Assembly (NCBI RefSeq): GCF_052117125.1
Contig: NZ_JBQKJT010000009.1
Location: forward strand, 93,534-157,533
Length of the DNA: 64,000 nt
DNA from: Avoscillospira_A sp052117125
GTDB lineage: Bacteria; Bacillota; Clostridia; Oscillospirales; Oscillospiraceae
Reading direction: 5' to 3'
In this document: piece after piece, positions 52,790 to 62,335 of the stretch
Numbering within the stretch: position 1 is the stretch's first letter
Layout: each line of letters begins with the position of its first letter
Position numbers and translations under genes: made by a program
Notes under the pieces: generated by a model
Told to the model about the DNA's origin: nothing
Databases searched by the model: none
What the model saw: only the letters and a program-made list of their open reading frames with translations

Positions 52790-54043
52790 ATGGAAGAACA
52801 TCCCAAGCTGCTGTGGCTGCTGCGCGGCATCCTGATCTGTCTGGCGCTGCTGGCGGGGCTGCTGCTGCTGGTGAATCTGCCCATGATTTCCGGCCAGGTT
52901 TCTCAGCTGACAAAGGTGATTTCCTCCATCCTGTATGGCCTGGTGTACGCCTATCTGCTGAATCCCTTTGTCCGTTGGGTGGACAAACTGTTATTGCCAA
53001 GGCTGCAAAAGACGAAGCTGCAAGGGGAGAAAGCCCGGCGGCTCAGCCGTCTGGTGGGCATTCTTGTTGCCTTCTGCATGGCGGGCTTGTTCATTTATCT
53101 GCTGATCAAACTCATTGTGCCTCAGGTAGGCGCCAGCATCCTGGGGATTGCCAAACAGCTGCCGGACTACTACGCCAGTATTGAAAAGTTTGTGGGCCGG
53201 TTGGTGGAGGATAATCCGCAGATTGTCCAATATGTCAACCTTGCCCTGGAAAACGGCTATGGGCATTTGGAGAACTTCATCCAGAATGATCTGGTGGGCC
53301 GGATGCAGTCTCTGCTGCTGACGCTGACCACGTCGGTCTACGGCGTGCTGCGGGAATTGATCAATATGGTCATCGGTATTGTGGTGGCCATCTATGCCCT
53401 GTGGGCCAAAGACCGGTTCCTCAGTCAGGCCAAGAAACTCACCGTGGCCCTGTGGTCTCCGGACCGGGCGGACCGGCTTATGGAGCAGGCCCGAAAGGTG
53501 GACAAGATTTTCAACGGCTTTATCATTGGCAAGATTATCGACTCGCTGATTATCGGCGTCCTCTGCTATATCGGCGTATCCATTCTGAAGCTGCCCTATG
53601 CCGTGCTGGTGTCCACCATTGTGGGCGTCACCAATGTGATTCCATACTTCGGACCCATCATCGGCGCCATTCCCTGTACGCTGCTGATTCTGCTCAACAG
53701 CCCCATTCAGGGCCTTTATTTCGTCATTTTTGTGCTGGTCTTGCAGCAGATTGACGGCAATATTATCGGTCCCAAGATTCTGGGCGACAATGTGGGCATC
53801 TCGGGGTTCTGGATTCTGGTGTCCATCACCGTGGGCGGCGGCCTGTTCGGCTTTCCGGGCATGCTCCTGGGCGTGCCGGTGTTTGCCACTATCTATATGC
53901 TTATCAGCGACTATACGGAACGTGCTCTGCGCAAACGGGGCAGACCCGTTCAAACCAAGGCATATTTCTCCATCCGGCAGGTAGCGGACCTGCCTGCCGG
54001 GGAGATGGGAAAGGAAGAAAAACATGGGGACTCTGCGGGTTAA
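52790..54043 (+). CDS. AI-2E-family membrane transporter
   Basis: 417-residue polytopic protein of the AI-2E/PerM family, whose members include autoinducer exporters and Na+/H+ antiporters. About eight transmembrane segments; conserved features are LAYLLNPxV-like VYAYLLNPFVRW, YFGPIIGAIP and GNIIGPKILGDNVGISGFWILVSI (in the family DG-P-G region). AAAGGAGCG precedes the ATG, three bases after nfo. Its last 20 bases overlap aroB, so it heads or joins the aromatic operon; function in that context is not obvious. Confidence 0.9.
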   Translation: MEEHPKLLWLLRGILICLALLAGLLLLVNLPMISGQVSQLTKVISSILYGLVYAYLLNPFVRWVDKLLLPRLQKTKLQGEKARRLSRLVGILVAFCMAGLFIYLLIKLIVPQVGASILGIAKQLPDYYASIEKFVGRLVEDNPQIVQYVNLALENGYGHLENFIQNDLVGRMQSLLLTLTTSVYGVLRELINMVIGIVVAIYALWAKDRFLSQAKKLTVALWSPDRADRLMEQARKVDKIFNGFIIGKIIDSLIIGVLCYIGVSILKLPYAVLVSTIVGVTNVIPYFGPIIGAIPCTLLILLNSPIQGLYFVIFVLVLQQIDGNIIGPKILGDNVGISGFWILVSITVGGGLFGFPGMLLGVPVFATIYMLISDYTERALRKRGRPVQTKAYFSIRQVADLPAGEMGKEEKHGDSAG

Positions 54044-55082
54044 TCTCAACGAACGCAGCTATGATATTGTCAACGAAAACGGTGTTCTGCGAACCTGCGG
54101 CACACACATTGCGCCGCTGCTGCGGGGGAAGCGCTGCTTTGTGGTCAGCGATACCAATGTGGCGCCCCTGTACGGCGATACGGTGCTGCACAGTCTGTCC
54201 GATGCCGGATTGGAGGCCACACTGCTGACCATTCCCGCCGGTGAACGGAGCAAGACGCCGGAACGGCTGGCCTGGCTTTGGGAACAGATGGCCCAGGGCG
54301 GTGTCACCCGCACCGACGCCGTCATTGCCCTGGGCGGCGGCGTGGTGGGGGATTTGGCGGGGTTTGCCGCCGCCACCATGTTGCGGGGTGTGGACTTTAT
54401 CCAGATTCCGACAACGCTGCTGGCCCAGGTGGATTCCTCCGTGGGCGGCAAGGTGGCTGTGGACCTGATGGCCGGCAAAAATCTGGCAGGAGCCTTTTAT
54501 CAGCCGAAACTGGTGCTCATGGACCCGGAGACACTGAACAGTTTGCCGGACCGTGTCTTTGCCGACGGCATGGCGGAGGTTATCAAATACGGCTGCATTT
54601 GGGACGAAGCATTGTTTGCAAACTTGGAGCGCCTGGGCAACCGTGCCGCCGTGATGAAGGAGATCACCGATATCACCACGGCCTGCTGTGATATCAAGCG
54701 GCAGGTGGTGGAGCAGGACGAGCTGGACCTGGGTATCCGTATGATTCTCAATTTCGGTCACACGTTGGGCCACGTCTATGAGAAGGCGTACCACTATGAG
54801 ACCTATACCCACGGGGAGGCCGTAGCCGCCGGTATGGTGGCGGCGGCGAAGCTGGGGCAGAAGCTGGGCCATACACCGGCGGGAACCGATGAACGCATTG
54901 CGGCATTGCTGACAGCGTTCGGCCTGCCTACAGCCATCGAAGCCGACCGGACGGTTTGCGAGACGGTTTTGGGCCTGGACAAGAAAAACCAGGGAAAGAC
55001 CATCCATTTTATTTTCCTCGAACGGCTGGGCAAGGCACTGCCTGTGGCCATGGACCGGGCCGCGCTGTTGGAGCAGCTGTAA
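54024..55082 (+). CDS. aroB: 3-dehydroquinate synthase
   Basis: NAD-dependent second step of the shikimate pathway. Visible motifs: GERSKTPE, ALGGGVVGDLAGFAAAT, IPTTLLAQVDSSVGGKV and the metal-site NFGHTLGHVYE. 352 residues. The ATG lies within the end of the upstream permease gene in a different frame. Confidence 0.96.
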   Translation: MGTLRVNLNERSYDIVNENGVLRTCGTHIAPLLRGKRCFVVSDTNVAPLYGDTVLHSLSDAGLEATLLTIPAGERSKTPERLAWLWEQMAQGGVTRTDAVIALGGGVVGDLAGFAAATMLRGVDFIQIPTTLLAQVDSSVGGKVAVDLMAGKNLAGAFYQPKLVLMDPETLNSLPDRVFADGMAEVIKYGCIWDEALFANLERLGNRAAVMKEITDITTACCDIKRQVVEQDELDLGIRMILNFGHTLGHVYEKAYHYETYTHGEAVAAGMVAAAKLGQKLGHTPAGTDERIAALLTAFGLPTAIEADRTVCETVLGLDKKNQGKTIHFIFLERLGKALPVAMDRAALLEQL

Positions 55083-55091
55083 GGAGGGCCT

Positions 55092-56321
55092 ATGGACGTA
55101 AGACTTTACCCGGCCAGGCTCTGCGGCGCGGTGACGCCGCCGCCCTCCAAATCCCAGGCCCACCGGCTGCTGCTGGCGGCGGGATTGTCCAGTGGTCAAA
55201 GCACCATCCGGGGGATTACTCACTCCCAGGACATGGAAGCCACAATGGCCTGTCTGCGGGCCTTGGGGGCCCGGGTGGAGCGCACCGGCGACACCGTCAC
55301 CGTGACGGGTGTCTTTGCCCACGGCACGCCCCAATTTGCACAGCTGCCGGTACTGGACTGCTGCGAATCCGGGTCCACCTTGCGTTTTTTGATTCCGGTG
55401 GCACTGGCTGTGGCTGGAGGCGGCATTTTTGCGGGCCGGGGACGGCTTCTGGAGCGGCCCCAGCAACCCTATTTCGACCTGTTCACAGAAAAAGGTGTGT
55501 TTTATGAGCGGACGCCCGGCAAACTGACGGTGCAGGGTGCTTTGCATCCGGGGCATTACGCCTTGCCCGGCGACGTGTCCAGCCAGTTTTTTACGGGATT
55601 GCTGTACGCATTGCCCTTGCTGGACGGTCCGTCTACGCTGGTCAGCACAACGACACTGGAATCGGCGGCCTATTTGACCATGACCCTGGAAGCGCTGGCG
55701 CAGGCCGGTGTCCCGGTGACAGAGACGGCGGCAGGGCAATACCAGATTCCCGGCGGCAGTCCGTATCAGCCCATGGACGCGGCGGTGGAAGGGGACTGGT
55801 CCCAGGCAGGGTTCTTCTACGCCGCAAAAGGATTGGGCAACGACCTGACCATTCGGGGCATGAATGACCAGTCGGCCCAGGGCGACCGCATGATTGCGAC
55901 ATTTTATGAGAGACTTTGCGGCCACGGGACGGAGACCCTGGACGTGAGCCAGTGCCCCGATCTGGTGCCGCCTCTGGCCCTCCATGCCGCCCTGCGCAAT
56001 GGAGAGACGACGCACATCGTCGGCGCGGCGCGGCTCCGCATGAAGGAGAGCGACCGGTTGGCCACGGTGACGGAGACATTGAACCGCCTGGGCGCACAGA
56101 TCACCGAATATGATGACCGGCTAGAGATCCACGGTGTGGAGCTGCTTCATGGCGGCGTGGTCAACAGCCACAACGACCACCGTATTGCCATGATGGCGGC
56201 TATGGCCGCCACAGTCTGTGACGGCCCGGTGTTATTGGAGGACGCGGGCAGCGTCAAAAAATCCTACCCGGATTTCTGGCAGGTCTATGCGTCCCTGGGC
56301 GGCAGGGTAGAGGAGGTATAA
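55092..56321 (+). CDS. aroA: 5-enolpyruvylshikimate-3-phosphate synthase
   Basis: Condenses shikimate-3-phosphate with PEP. Conserved PPSKSQAHRLLLAAGL, CCESGSTLRFLIP, FEGD-like AVEGDWSQAGFFYA and ESDRLATVTETLNRLG and HNDHRIAMM are present. 409 residues, start after TAAGGAGGGCCT. The CESGSTLR loop replaces the GNAGTAMRP of E. coli class I enzymes, so glyphosate sensitivity class should be read from this loop with care. Confidence 0.95.
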   Translation: MDVRLYPARLCGAVTPPPSKSQAHRLLLAAGLSSGQSTIRGITHSQDMEATMACLRALGARVERTGDTVTVTGVFAHGTPQFAQLPVLDCCESGSTLRFLIPVALAVAGGGIFAGRGRLLERPQQPYFDLFTEKGVFYERTPGKLTVQGALHPGHYALPGDVSSQFFTGLLYALPLLDGPSTLVSTTTLESAAYLTMTLEALAQAGVPVTETAAGQYQIPGGSPYQPMDAAVEGDWSQAGFFYAAKGLGNDLTIRGMNDQSAQGDRMIATFYERLCGHGTETLDVSQCPDLVPPLALHAALRNGETTHIVGAARLRMKESDRLATVTETLNRLGAQITEYDDRLEIHGVELLHGGVVNSHNDHRIAMMAAMAATVCDGPVLLEDAGSVKKSYPDFWQVYASLGGRVEEV

Positions 56322-56326
56322 AGCCC

Positions 56327-57370
56327 ATGCGCTATACGATTTTTGGAGAATCCCACGGCCCGGCCATTGGCGTGGTGCTGGAAAACGTCCCTTCGGGACT
56401 GGTGCTGGATATGGAGGCCGTAGCCCGGGAAATGGACCGCCGGGCCCCCGGCAAAAACCTGTTGTCCACGACCCGGCGGGAGGCTGACGCCGTAAAAATT
56501 CTGTCCGGCCTGTTTGAGGGACGCACCTGCGGTACGCCCCTCTGCGGCGTCATTGAAAATACCGACACCCGCTCCCGGGACTATCAAAACGATCTGCCCC
56601 GGCCGGGCCATGCCGATTACGCGGCGCATATCCGCTACAACGGCTGCAACGACTACCGGGGCGGCGGCCACTTTTCCGGCCGTTTGACAGCCCCGCTGGT
56701 CTTTGCGGGAGCGGTGGCCAAACAGATTCTGGCCCAACGGGGCATCTATGTGGGCGCTCACATCCGGCAGATCGGTCCGGTGGAGGACGAGCGCTTTGAC
56801 CCGGTACATACGGACCCGGCGCTGTTTCGTATCTTGGCCGACAAATCCTTTCCCACCTTGTCGGACCTGGCCGGGGAACGGATGCGAAAAGAAATCTACG
56901 ATGCCCGGGAGCGCATGGACTCCGTAGGCGGAGCCATCGAGTGCGCCGTGGTGGGGATGCCGGCCGGATTGGGAAGCCCCGATTTCGGCTGCAATGTGGA
57001 GGGCATTCTGTCCCAGCACTTGTTTGCTGTTCCGGCGGTAAAAGCCGTAGAGTTCGGCGCGGGCTTCGGTTTTGCCGCCATGTACGGCTCCCAGGCCAAC
57101 GACCCGCTGACCATGTCGGGAGACCGGGTGGAGACCACAACCAATCACACCGGCGGCATCAATGGTGGTATCACTAACGGAATGCCGATTGTCTTTTCCG
57201 TGGCATTGCGGCCGACCGCCTCCATCTCCCAGCCCCAACAGACCATTTCTCTGTCCCGGCAGGAGAACGCGGAGCTGGTGGTCCATGGACGCCATGACCC
57301 CTGTGTGGTCCATCGGGCTGTGCCGGTCATTGAGGCGGCGGCGGCCCTGGCCATGACAGAATTGCTTTGA
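56327..57370 (+). CDS. aroC: Chorismate synthase
   Basis: FMN-dependent last common step. GESHGPAIGVVLENVPSG at the start, RPGHADYAAHIRY, a GGGHFSGRLTA block and the C-terminal GRHDPCVVHRAVPVIEA are present. 347 residues, five bases after aroA. Confidence 0.96.
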   Translation: MRYTIFGESHGPAIGVVLENVPSGLVLDMEAVAREMDRRAPGKNLLSTTRREADAVKILSGLFEGRTCGTPLCGVIENTDTRSRDYQNDLPRPGHADYAAHIRYNGCNDYRGGGHFSGRLTAPLVFAGAVAKQILAQRGIYVGAHIRQIGPVEDERFDPVHTDPALFRILADKSFPTLSDLAGERMRKEIYDARERMDSVGGAIECAVVGMPAGLGSPDFGCNVEGILSQHLFAVPAVKAVEFGAGFGFAAMYGSQANDPLTMSGDRVETTTNHTGGINGGITNGMPIVFSVALRPTASISQPQQTISLSRQENAELVVHGRHDPCVVHRAVPVIEAAAALAMTELL

Positions 57371-57382
57371 GAGGGGAGCACC

Positions 57383-58546
57383 ATGCGAGACTTACAACAG
57401 TGCAGGGCGGAGATCGACCGGCTGGACCGGCAGATTGTGGCCCTGTTTGAAGAGCGGATGGCGATATGCCGGGAGGTGGGAGCCTATAAGGTGGCCCATC
57501 ATTTACCGGTGCTGGACGAGGAGCGGGAGCGGCAGGTGCTCCAGGCCAAGGCGGAGCTGCTGCAAGACCCCGGCCTTCGCCCCCAAGTCATCGCATTGTT
57601 TGAGACCATTATGGCGGGCAGCCGGTCCTTACAGCGTCGGATGGTCACCGAGACGGACCCGGCCAAGGCCGGTGATCTGGAGGCCTATCAGGCCATGCGC
57701 CACTGGAGCGGCCGACCCCTGACGGAACAGCGGGTCCTGTACCAGGGCCAGCCCGGCGCCTACTGCGAGGAGGCTGCCATGGGATTTTTCGGCGACGACT
57801 GCCAGCGGATCAACCTCAAGACCTGGGACGGTGTGTTCCGGGGGGTGAAGGAGGGCTTCGGGGACTTCGGCGTAGTGCCCATCGAAAACAGCTCCACCGG
57901 CTCCATCAACGATGTCTTTGATCTGTTGGGCAAATTCGGCTGTTACATTGTGGGCGAGCAGATTGTGCCGGTGCACCACTGTCTGGTGGCGTTGCCCAAT
58001 GCCTCCATAGACACCATCACCGATGTGTATTCCCATGCCCAGGGCTTTGCCCAGTGCCGCCCCTTCCTGGGGGAACACCCCAAATGGGAACACCATGAAA
58101 TGGTGAACACTGCCGTGGCAGCCCGGTTTGTGGCGGAGTCCGGCGACATTACCAAGGCCGCCATTGCCAGCCGTCGGGCGGCGGAGCTGTACGGTTTGCA
58201 GATTTTGCAGTCTGCCATCAATGAGAATGTGCGGAACTATACCCGATTTATCGTTGTGGCCGCCGAGCCACGGTTTCCGGAGGACGCCAATAAGATCAGT
58301 GTTCGCTTTACCATCCCCCACCGGGAGGGCAGCCTGTGCCGGATTCTGCAAATCTTTGCCCATGCGGGGTTGAATCTGGAAAAGCTGGAATCCCGCCCGG
58401 TGCCGGAATCCCGTTGGGAGTACAGCTTCTACGCCGACTTCACCGGAAATCTGCGGCGGGAGGAAATGGACCGGGGTATCCGGGAACTCATCGATGCGGC
58501 CAGCAGTTTCCGCGTCCTGGGCAACTACAAGGCGGCCCAGCTATGA
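57383..58546 (+). CDS. pheA: Bifunctional chorismate mutase/prephenate dehydratase
   Basis: Makes phenylpyruvate from chorismate. Chorismate mutase (AroQ class) covers about residues 1-90 (EIDRLDRQIVALFEERMAICREV). Prephenate dehydratase covers about 110-285 (VLYQGQPGAYCEEAAM, VVPIENSSTGSIND, NYTRF). A C-terminal ACT domain (about 300-378) has the ESRP motif linked to phenylalanine inhibition. 387 residues. The stop overlaps aroK. No tyrA is in this cluster, so the operon is branched to phenylalanine only. Confidence 0.95.
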   Translation: MRDLQQCRAEIDRLDRQIVALFEERMAICREVGAYKVAHHLPVLDEERERQVLQAKAELLQDPGLRPQVIALFETIMAGSRSLQRRMVTETDPAKAGDLEAYQAMRHWSGRPLTEQRVLYQGQPGAYCEEAAMGFFGDDCQRINLKTWDGVFRGVKEGFGDFGVVPIENSSTGSINDVFDLLGKFGCYIVGEQIVPVHHCLVALPNASIDTITDVYSHAQGFAQCRPFLGEHPKWEHHEMVNTAVAARFVAESGDITKAAIASRRAAELYGLQILQSAINENVRNYTRFIVVAAEPRFPEDANKISVRFTIPHREGSLCRILQIFAHAGLNLEKLESRPVPESRWEYSFYADFTGNLRREEMDRGIRELIDAASSFRVLGNYKAAQL

Positions 58547-59052
58547 AAAACATTGTACTGACCGGCATGATGGGCAGCGGGAAGACCACCTGCGGCAAGG
58601 CGTTGGCCCGGCGGCTGGGCCGGGAATTTCTCGACACCGACGATATGATTGTGTCGCAGGCCGGGAAGGCCATCCCGGAGATCTTTGCGCAGGACGGGGA
58701 ACCCGCATTCCGTGACTGGGAGACGGCCATTTGCCGCCAGCTGACCGACCGGGAAAATCTGGTCATCGCCACCGGCGGCGGCCTGATCCTGCGGACGGAA
58801 AACGTGGCCCTGCTGAAAGCGCGGGGCGTGCTGTTCTTTCTCAACCGTCCCGCAGATTTGATCTTTGATTCCACATCTATGGCGGGACGCCCCTTGGCCC
58901 AGAATGGAAAAGCGGCGTTTCTGCAAACCTTTGCGGCGCGGGAACCTCGTTATCGGGCAGCCGCCGACGCCGTCATCGAAACCTTTACCTCGGTGGAGGA
59001 TACGGTGGAGGAGATTCTACAGCATCTGCATATACTGGAGGGAGTTCTGTGA
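58543..59052 (+). CDS. aroK: Shikimate kinase
   Basis: 169 residues; P-loop GMMGSGKTTCGKAL, the DTDDMI shikimate-binding Asp, FRDWE and TGGGLILR. The ATG overlaps the pheA stop by four bases, and its stop overlaps aroQ by four. Confidence 0.95.
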   Translation: MKNIVLTGMMGSGKTTCGKALARRLGREFLDTDDMIVSQAGKAIPEIFAQDGEPAFRDWETAICRQLTDRENLVIATGGGLILRTENVALLKARGVLFFLNRPADLIFDSTSMAGRPLAQNGKAAFLQTFAAREPRYRAAADAVIETFTSVEDTVEEILQHLHILEGVL

Positions 59053-59483
59053 AATTTCTCATTCTCAACGGTCCAAATCTGAATCTGCTGGGCAGCCGGG
59101 AACCGGGCATCTATGGTTCCACCGGTTATGAGGCCCTGTGTGCCATGCTGAAAGACAAAGCAGCGGACATGGGGGCCGAGGCCGATTGCTTCCAGTCCAA
59201 CCATGAGGGGGCGCTGATCGACGCCATCCACAATGCTGTGGGCAACTATGACGCCATCATTATGAATCCCGGCGCGTTCACCCATTACAGCTATGCCATT
59301 CTGGATGCCCTCAAAGCTGTAAATGTGCCGTGCATCGAGGTCCATATCTCCAATGTCCATCAGCGGGAGGAGTTCCGCCACAAATCCGTGACGGCTCCGG
59401 CCTGCGTGGGGCAGATCTGCGGATTGGGAACGTTTGGCTATGTGGCGGCCATGACCTATTTTATGGAGCATCGGCATGGATGA
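59049..59483 (+). CDS. aroQ: Type II 3-dehydroquinate dehydratase
   Basis: 144-residue dodecamer-forming dehydratase. Conserved NGPNLNLLGSREPGIYG with the catalytic Tyr, QSNHEGALID, NPGAFTHYSYAILDAL and EVHISNVHQREEFRHKS with the catalytic His. Start is GTG inside the aroK end. Confidence 0.96.
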   Translation: MKFLILNGPNLNLLGSREPGIYGSTGYEALCAMLKDKAADMGAEADCFQSNHEGALIDAIHNAVGNYDAIIMNPGAFTHYSYAILDALKAVNVPCIEVHISNVHQREEFRHKSVTAPACVGQICGLGTFGYVAAMTYFMEHRHG

Positions 59484-60315
59484 GCGGAACAAGTTGGCCG
59501 TCATCGGCGATCCCATCAGCCACAGCCTGTCGCCGCTGCTCCACAATACCATGGCCCGGGAACTGAATTTGCCCTATGACTATACGGCGCGGCGGGTGAC
59601 GGTGGAGCAGCTGCCAGACTGGATCCATACGGTCCGGCAGGAGGGCTGGAGCGGCTTTAACGCCACCATGCCCCATAAGCTCCACTTGCTGGATTTAGTG
59701 GACGAAAAAACGCCGGAAGCTGTCTACTTTGGGGCCATCAACACGGTTCGTAACGATAATGGGCGGCTTATTGGACATAATACCGATGGAGACGGCTTTG
59801 CCAATATGCTGGCCGAGCATGGCCTGACGTTCCGCGATGCCCATGTGACGGTGCTGGGGGCCGGCGGCGCGGCGGGCGCCATTATCCGCAAAGCGGTCCG
59901 GGACGGGGCGGCCGCAGTAACGGTCTGCAATCGCACGGTGGAAAAAACCCAATCCCTGTGTATGGAACACCCGGATGTGCTGCATGCTGCTACGCTGGAC
60001 GCGCCGCTGCCAGAGGACACGAACCTTTTGATCAATACCATTCCCATTGAGGGCAGTGTCGGCGGCGACGTTCTGGTCAATCTCCGTCGGGACTGCGCCG
60101 TAATCGATATCCTGTACGCCCCGCCGAAAACACCTCTGCTACTGGCGGCGGAAGAGCGGGGCATGCTGGCCGTCAACGGCGTGGGCATGTTGATTCATCA
60201 GGCAACTTTGGCGTTTGCCTTTTTCACCGGCGTGTCTTTTGACCAGCTGGAAATGGCGCGCCTCCTCTACAAAACCACTTGCAATTTGACGAAATCCGGT
60301 GTAGTATCATCGTAA
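59476..60315 (+). CDS. aroE: Shikimate dehydrogenase
   Basis: NADP-dependent reduction of 3-dehydroshikimate. GDPISHSLSPLLHN, NATMPHK with the catalytic Lys, NTDGDGF, GAGGAAGAI dinucleotide-binding loop and GVGMLIHQ near the C-terminus. 279 residues; overlaps aroQ by eight bases. Confidence 0.96.
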   Translation: MDERNKLAVIGDPISHSLSPLLHNTMARELNLPYDYTARRVTVEQLPDWIHTVRQEGWSGFNATMPHKLHLLDLVDEKTPEAVYFGAINTVRNDNGRLIGHNTDGDGFANMLAEHGLTFRDAHVTVLGAGGAAGAIIRKAVRDGAAAVTVCNRTVEKTQSLCMEHPDVLHAATLDAPLPEDTNLLINTIPIEGSVGGDVLVNLRRDCAVIDILYAPPKTPLLLAAEERGMLAVNGVGMLIHQATLAFAFFTGVSFDQLEMARLLYKTTCNLTKSGVVSS

Positions 60316-60329
60316 AAGGAGGCTGCAAC

Positions 60330-60524
60330 ATGAGTTCAAAGAGATTATATCGCTCCGTACGGGATAAAAAGCTGGCCGGTGTCTGCGGCGGCGTGGCGGA
60401 GTATTTTAATATTGACCCAACCATTGTCCGGATTCTGTGGCTGCTTTGTGCCTGGTTTTTCTTCCCTGTGGGTGTCCTGGCCTATATCATTGGGGCAATT
60501 GTGGTGCCGAAAAGTCCGTATTGA
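60330..60524 (+). CDS. PspC-domain small membrane protein
   Basis: 64 residues: KRLYRSVRDKKLAGVCGGVAEY, typical of PspC, followed by NIDPTIVRI and one or two membrane helices ending VVPKSPY. PspC-domain proteins act in envelope stress responses. AAAAGGAGGCTGCAAC precedes the ATG at 60330. 14 bases after aroE, followed by a hairpin. Confidence 0.9.
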   Translation: MSSKRLYRSVRDKKLAGVCGGVAEYFNIDPTIVRILWLLCAWFFFPVGVLAYIIGAIVVPKSPY

Positions 60525-60542
60525 GTCCATAAGGATGTATGC

Positions 60543-60585
60543 AGAGGGGTAGACGTTCCCGTTGGGAACGGCGGCCCCTTTTGTC
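60543..60585 (+). terminator. Probable terminator after the PspC gene
   Basis: Two nested stems (60545-60549 with 60575-60579, and 60554-60560 with 60564-60570) followed by TTTTGT. Confidence 0.6.
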
Positions 60586-60616
60586 CGTTTTAGAGTCTGT
60601 TTAGGAGAATTGATAC

Positions 60617-62335
60617 ATGGAATGGATCACAACCCTGTTAGGGGGCCTGTCCTTTGAAGCACTGTACGGCGGGATTCTGCGGTTTGTATTCCCCATCCTG
60701 TCGATTTTGATTCTGGGCCGGTGTGCCAAGGCGCTGCTGACGTTTCAGCGAGAGCCGGAGTACTGGGCCTATGTAGTGCTGCCCGGCGGCGACCGGTTGC
60801 CGGTGACACACTGGGAGACGCTGCTGGGCCGGGGTAAAAATTGCGACCTGGTGCTGGACTATCCCACCATATCGAGAAGCCATGCGGTTCTGACCCGCTA
60901 CGACGACGGCAGCTGGTCCATCAGCGATGTGGGCTCAAAAGGCGGTGTGGAAGTCAACGGTAAGGCCGTCCGCAGCTGTGCCTTGGAGTACGGCGATACC
61001 ATCAGTCTGGGCGGCGTCAAAGTGACGCTGGTGCCGTTTTCCCGGGAACAGGAGTCCCGGCAGGCGGCGGCCCGGACGCTGGCAGGCCGTCAGATTCGCC
61101 CGGCCATTACGCTGTTTTATCTGATGCTGTTTCAGGTGCTGACCATGATGCAGCTGCTGTTCCAGGTGAAACCGGCGGAGACCCCCACGGTGGCCTTGGC
61201 CTTTGGCAGCCTGACGGCGCTGCAATGGCTGCTGTTTTGGGCCATGCGGGCGTTTCGCCGTACAGGCTATGAAATTGAGACCATCGCCTTTTACCTGACC
61301 ACACTGGGATTTGCGGTCATTGCCTCGTCTGCGCCGGGAGAGCTGTTCAAACAGCTGCTGTGCGTGGGCATGGGCCTGGTGCTTTTCCTGGTGGTGGGCT
61401 GGTCTCTGCGGGATTTGGAACGGGCCAAAAAAATCCGCTATTTGGCCTCGGCGGCAGGCATTGGTCTGCTGCTGGTCAATCTGGTATTTGGTACGGAACA
61501 GTACGGCGCAAAAAACTGGATTTTTATTGGCGGCATGTCGTTCCAGCCCTCGGAGCTGGTGAAGGTCTGCTTTATCTTTGCCGGCGCTTCCACCATGGAC
61601 CGCCTGATGACCAAGCGTAATCTGTGGCTGTTCATTGTTTATTCCGGTTTTATTTGCGGCTGCCTGGCACTGATGAACGATTTCGGCACGGCGCTGATCT
61701 TTTTTGTGACCTTTCTGGTTATCGCCTATCTGCGCTCCGGTGATTTTGCCACCCTGTCTTTGATCTGTGCCGGTACGGGCTTTGCCGGTATCCTGGCGGT
61801 CCGGTTCCGTCCCTATGCCCTCAAACGGTTTGCCTCCTGGGGTCATATCTGGGAGGACCCCCTGGGCGCCGGTTATCAGCAGACTCGGGCCATGATGTGT
61901 CTGGCCTCCGGCGGCCTCCTGGGGCTGGGTGTAGGCTGCGGACGACTGCGGTATGTGGCCGCCGCCGATACGGACTTGGTGTTTGCCTTTGTGGCCGAGG
62001 AGTGGGGCCTGATTGTGGCGGTGCTGACGGTGCTGGCCATTGTGTGCCTCAGCGTCTTTGTGGTGCGCTCCGCATCTGTGGGCCGCAGCAGCTTCTATAC
62101 CATCAGCGCTTGTGCAGCCGTCAGTATTTTTATGATTCAAGTGGTGCTCAATGTGTTCGGCACCATGGACTTTTTGCCCCTGACCGGCGTGACGTTTCCC
62201 TTTGTGTCCAACGGCGGCTCCAGTATGATCTCGGCTTGGGGCTTGCTGGCGTTTATCAAGGCCTGTGATACGCGGCAGAATGCCAGCTTTGCGATCAAGC
62301 TGGCCGGTAACGGCGGAGAGGAGGAGGACGCGTGA
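60617..62335 (+). CDS. FHA-domain/RodA-FtsW (SEDS) fusion protein
   Basis: 572 residues. One N-terminal membrane helix (about 15-35), a cytoplasmic forkhead-associated domain (about 55-140) with LGRGKNCDLVLDYPTISRSHAVL and the GGVEVNG strand, then a SEDS polymerase with about ten helices (about 160-555): YGAKNWIFIGGMSFQPSELVK, a GYQQTRAMMCLASGGLLGLG loop, DLVFAFVAEEWG and FPFVSNGGSSM. FHA domains bind phosphothreonine, so polymerase activity may follow Ser/Thr kinase signalling. The stop overlaps the penicillin-binding protein gene by GTGA, an expected SEDS/PBP pair. Second SEDS gene in the window. Confidence 0.92.
   Translation: MEWITTLLGGLSFEALYGGILRFVFPILSILILGRCAKALLTFQREPEYWAYVVLPGGDRLPVTHWETLLGRGKNCDLVLDYPTISRSHAVLTRYDDGSWSISDVGSKGGVEVNGKAVRSCALEYGDTISLGGVKVTLVPFSREQESRQAAARTLAGRQIRPAITLFYLMLFQVLTMMQLLFQVKPAETPTVALAFGSLTALQWLLFWAMRAFRRTGYEIETIAFYLTTLGFAVIASSAPGELFKQLLCVGMGLVLFLVVGWSLRDLERAKKIRYLASAAGIGLLLVNLVFGTEQYGAKNWIFIGGMSFQPSELVKVCFIFAGASTMDRLMTKRNLWLFIVYSGFICGCLALMNDFGTALIFFVTFLVIAYLRSGDFATLSLICAGTGFAGILAVRFRPYALKRFASWGHIWEDPLGAGYQQTRAMMCLASGGLLGLGVGCGRLRYVAAADTDLVFAFVAEEWGLIVAVLTVLAIVCLSVFVVRSASVGRSSFYTISACAAVSIFMIQVVLNVFGTMDFLPLTGVTFPFVSNGGSSMISAWGLLAFIKACDTRQNASFAIKLAGNGGEEEDA

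Noticed and set aside
53904..56015. 703-codon open frame antisense to aroB/aroA
   Set aside because: Both plus-strand genes carry complete catalytic motifs; this frame has none.
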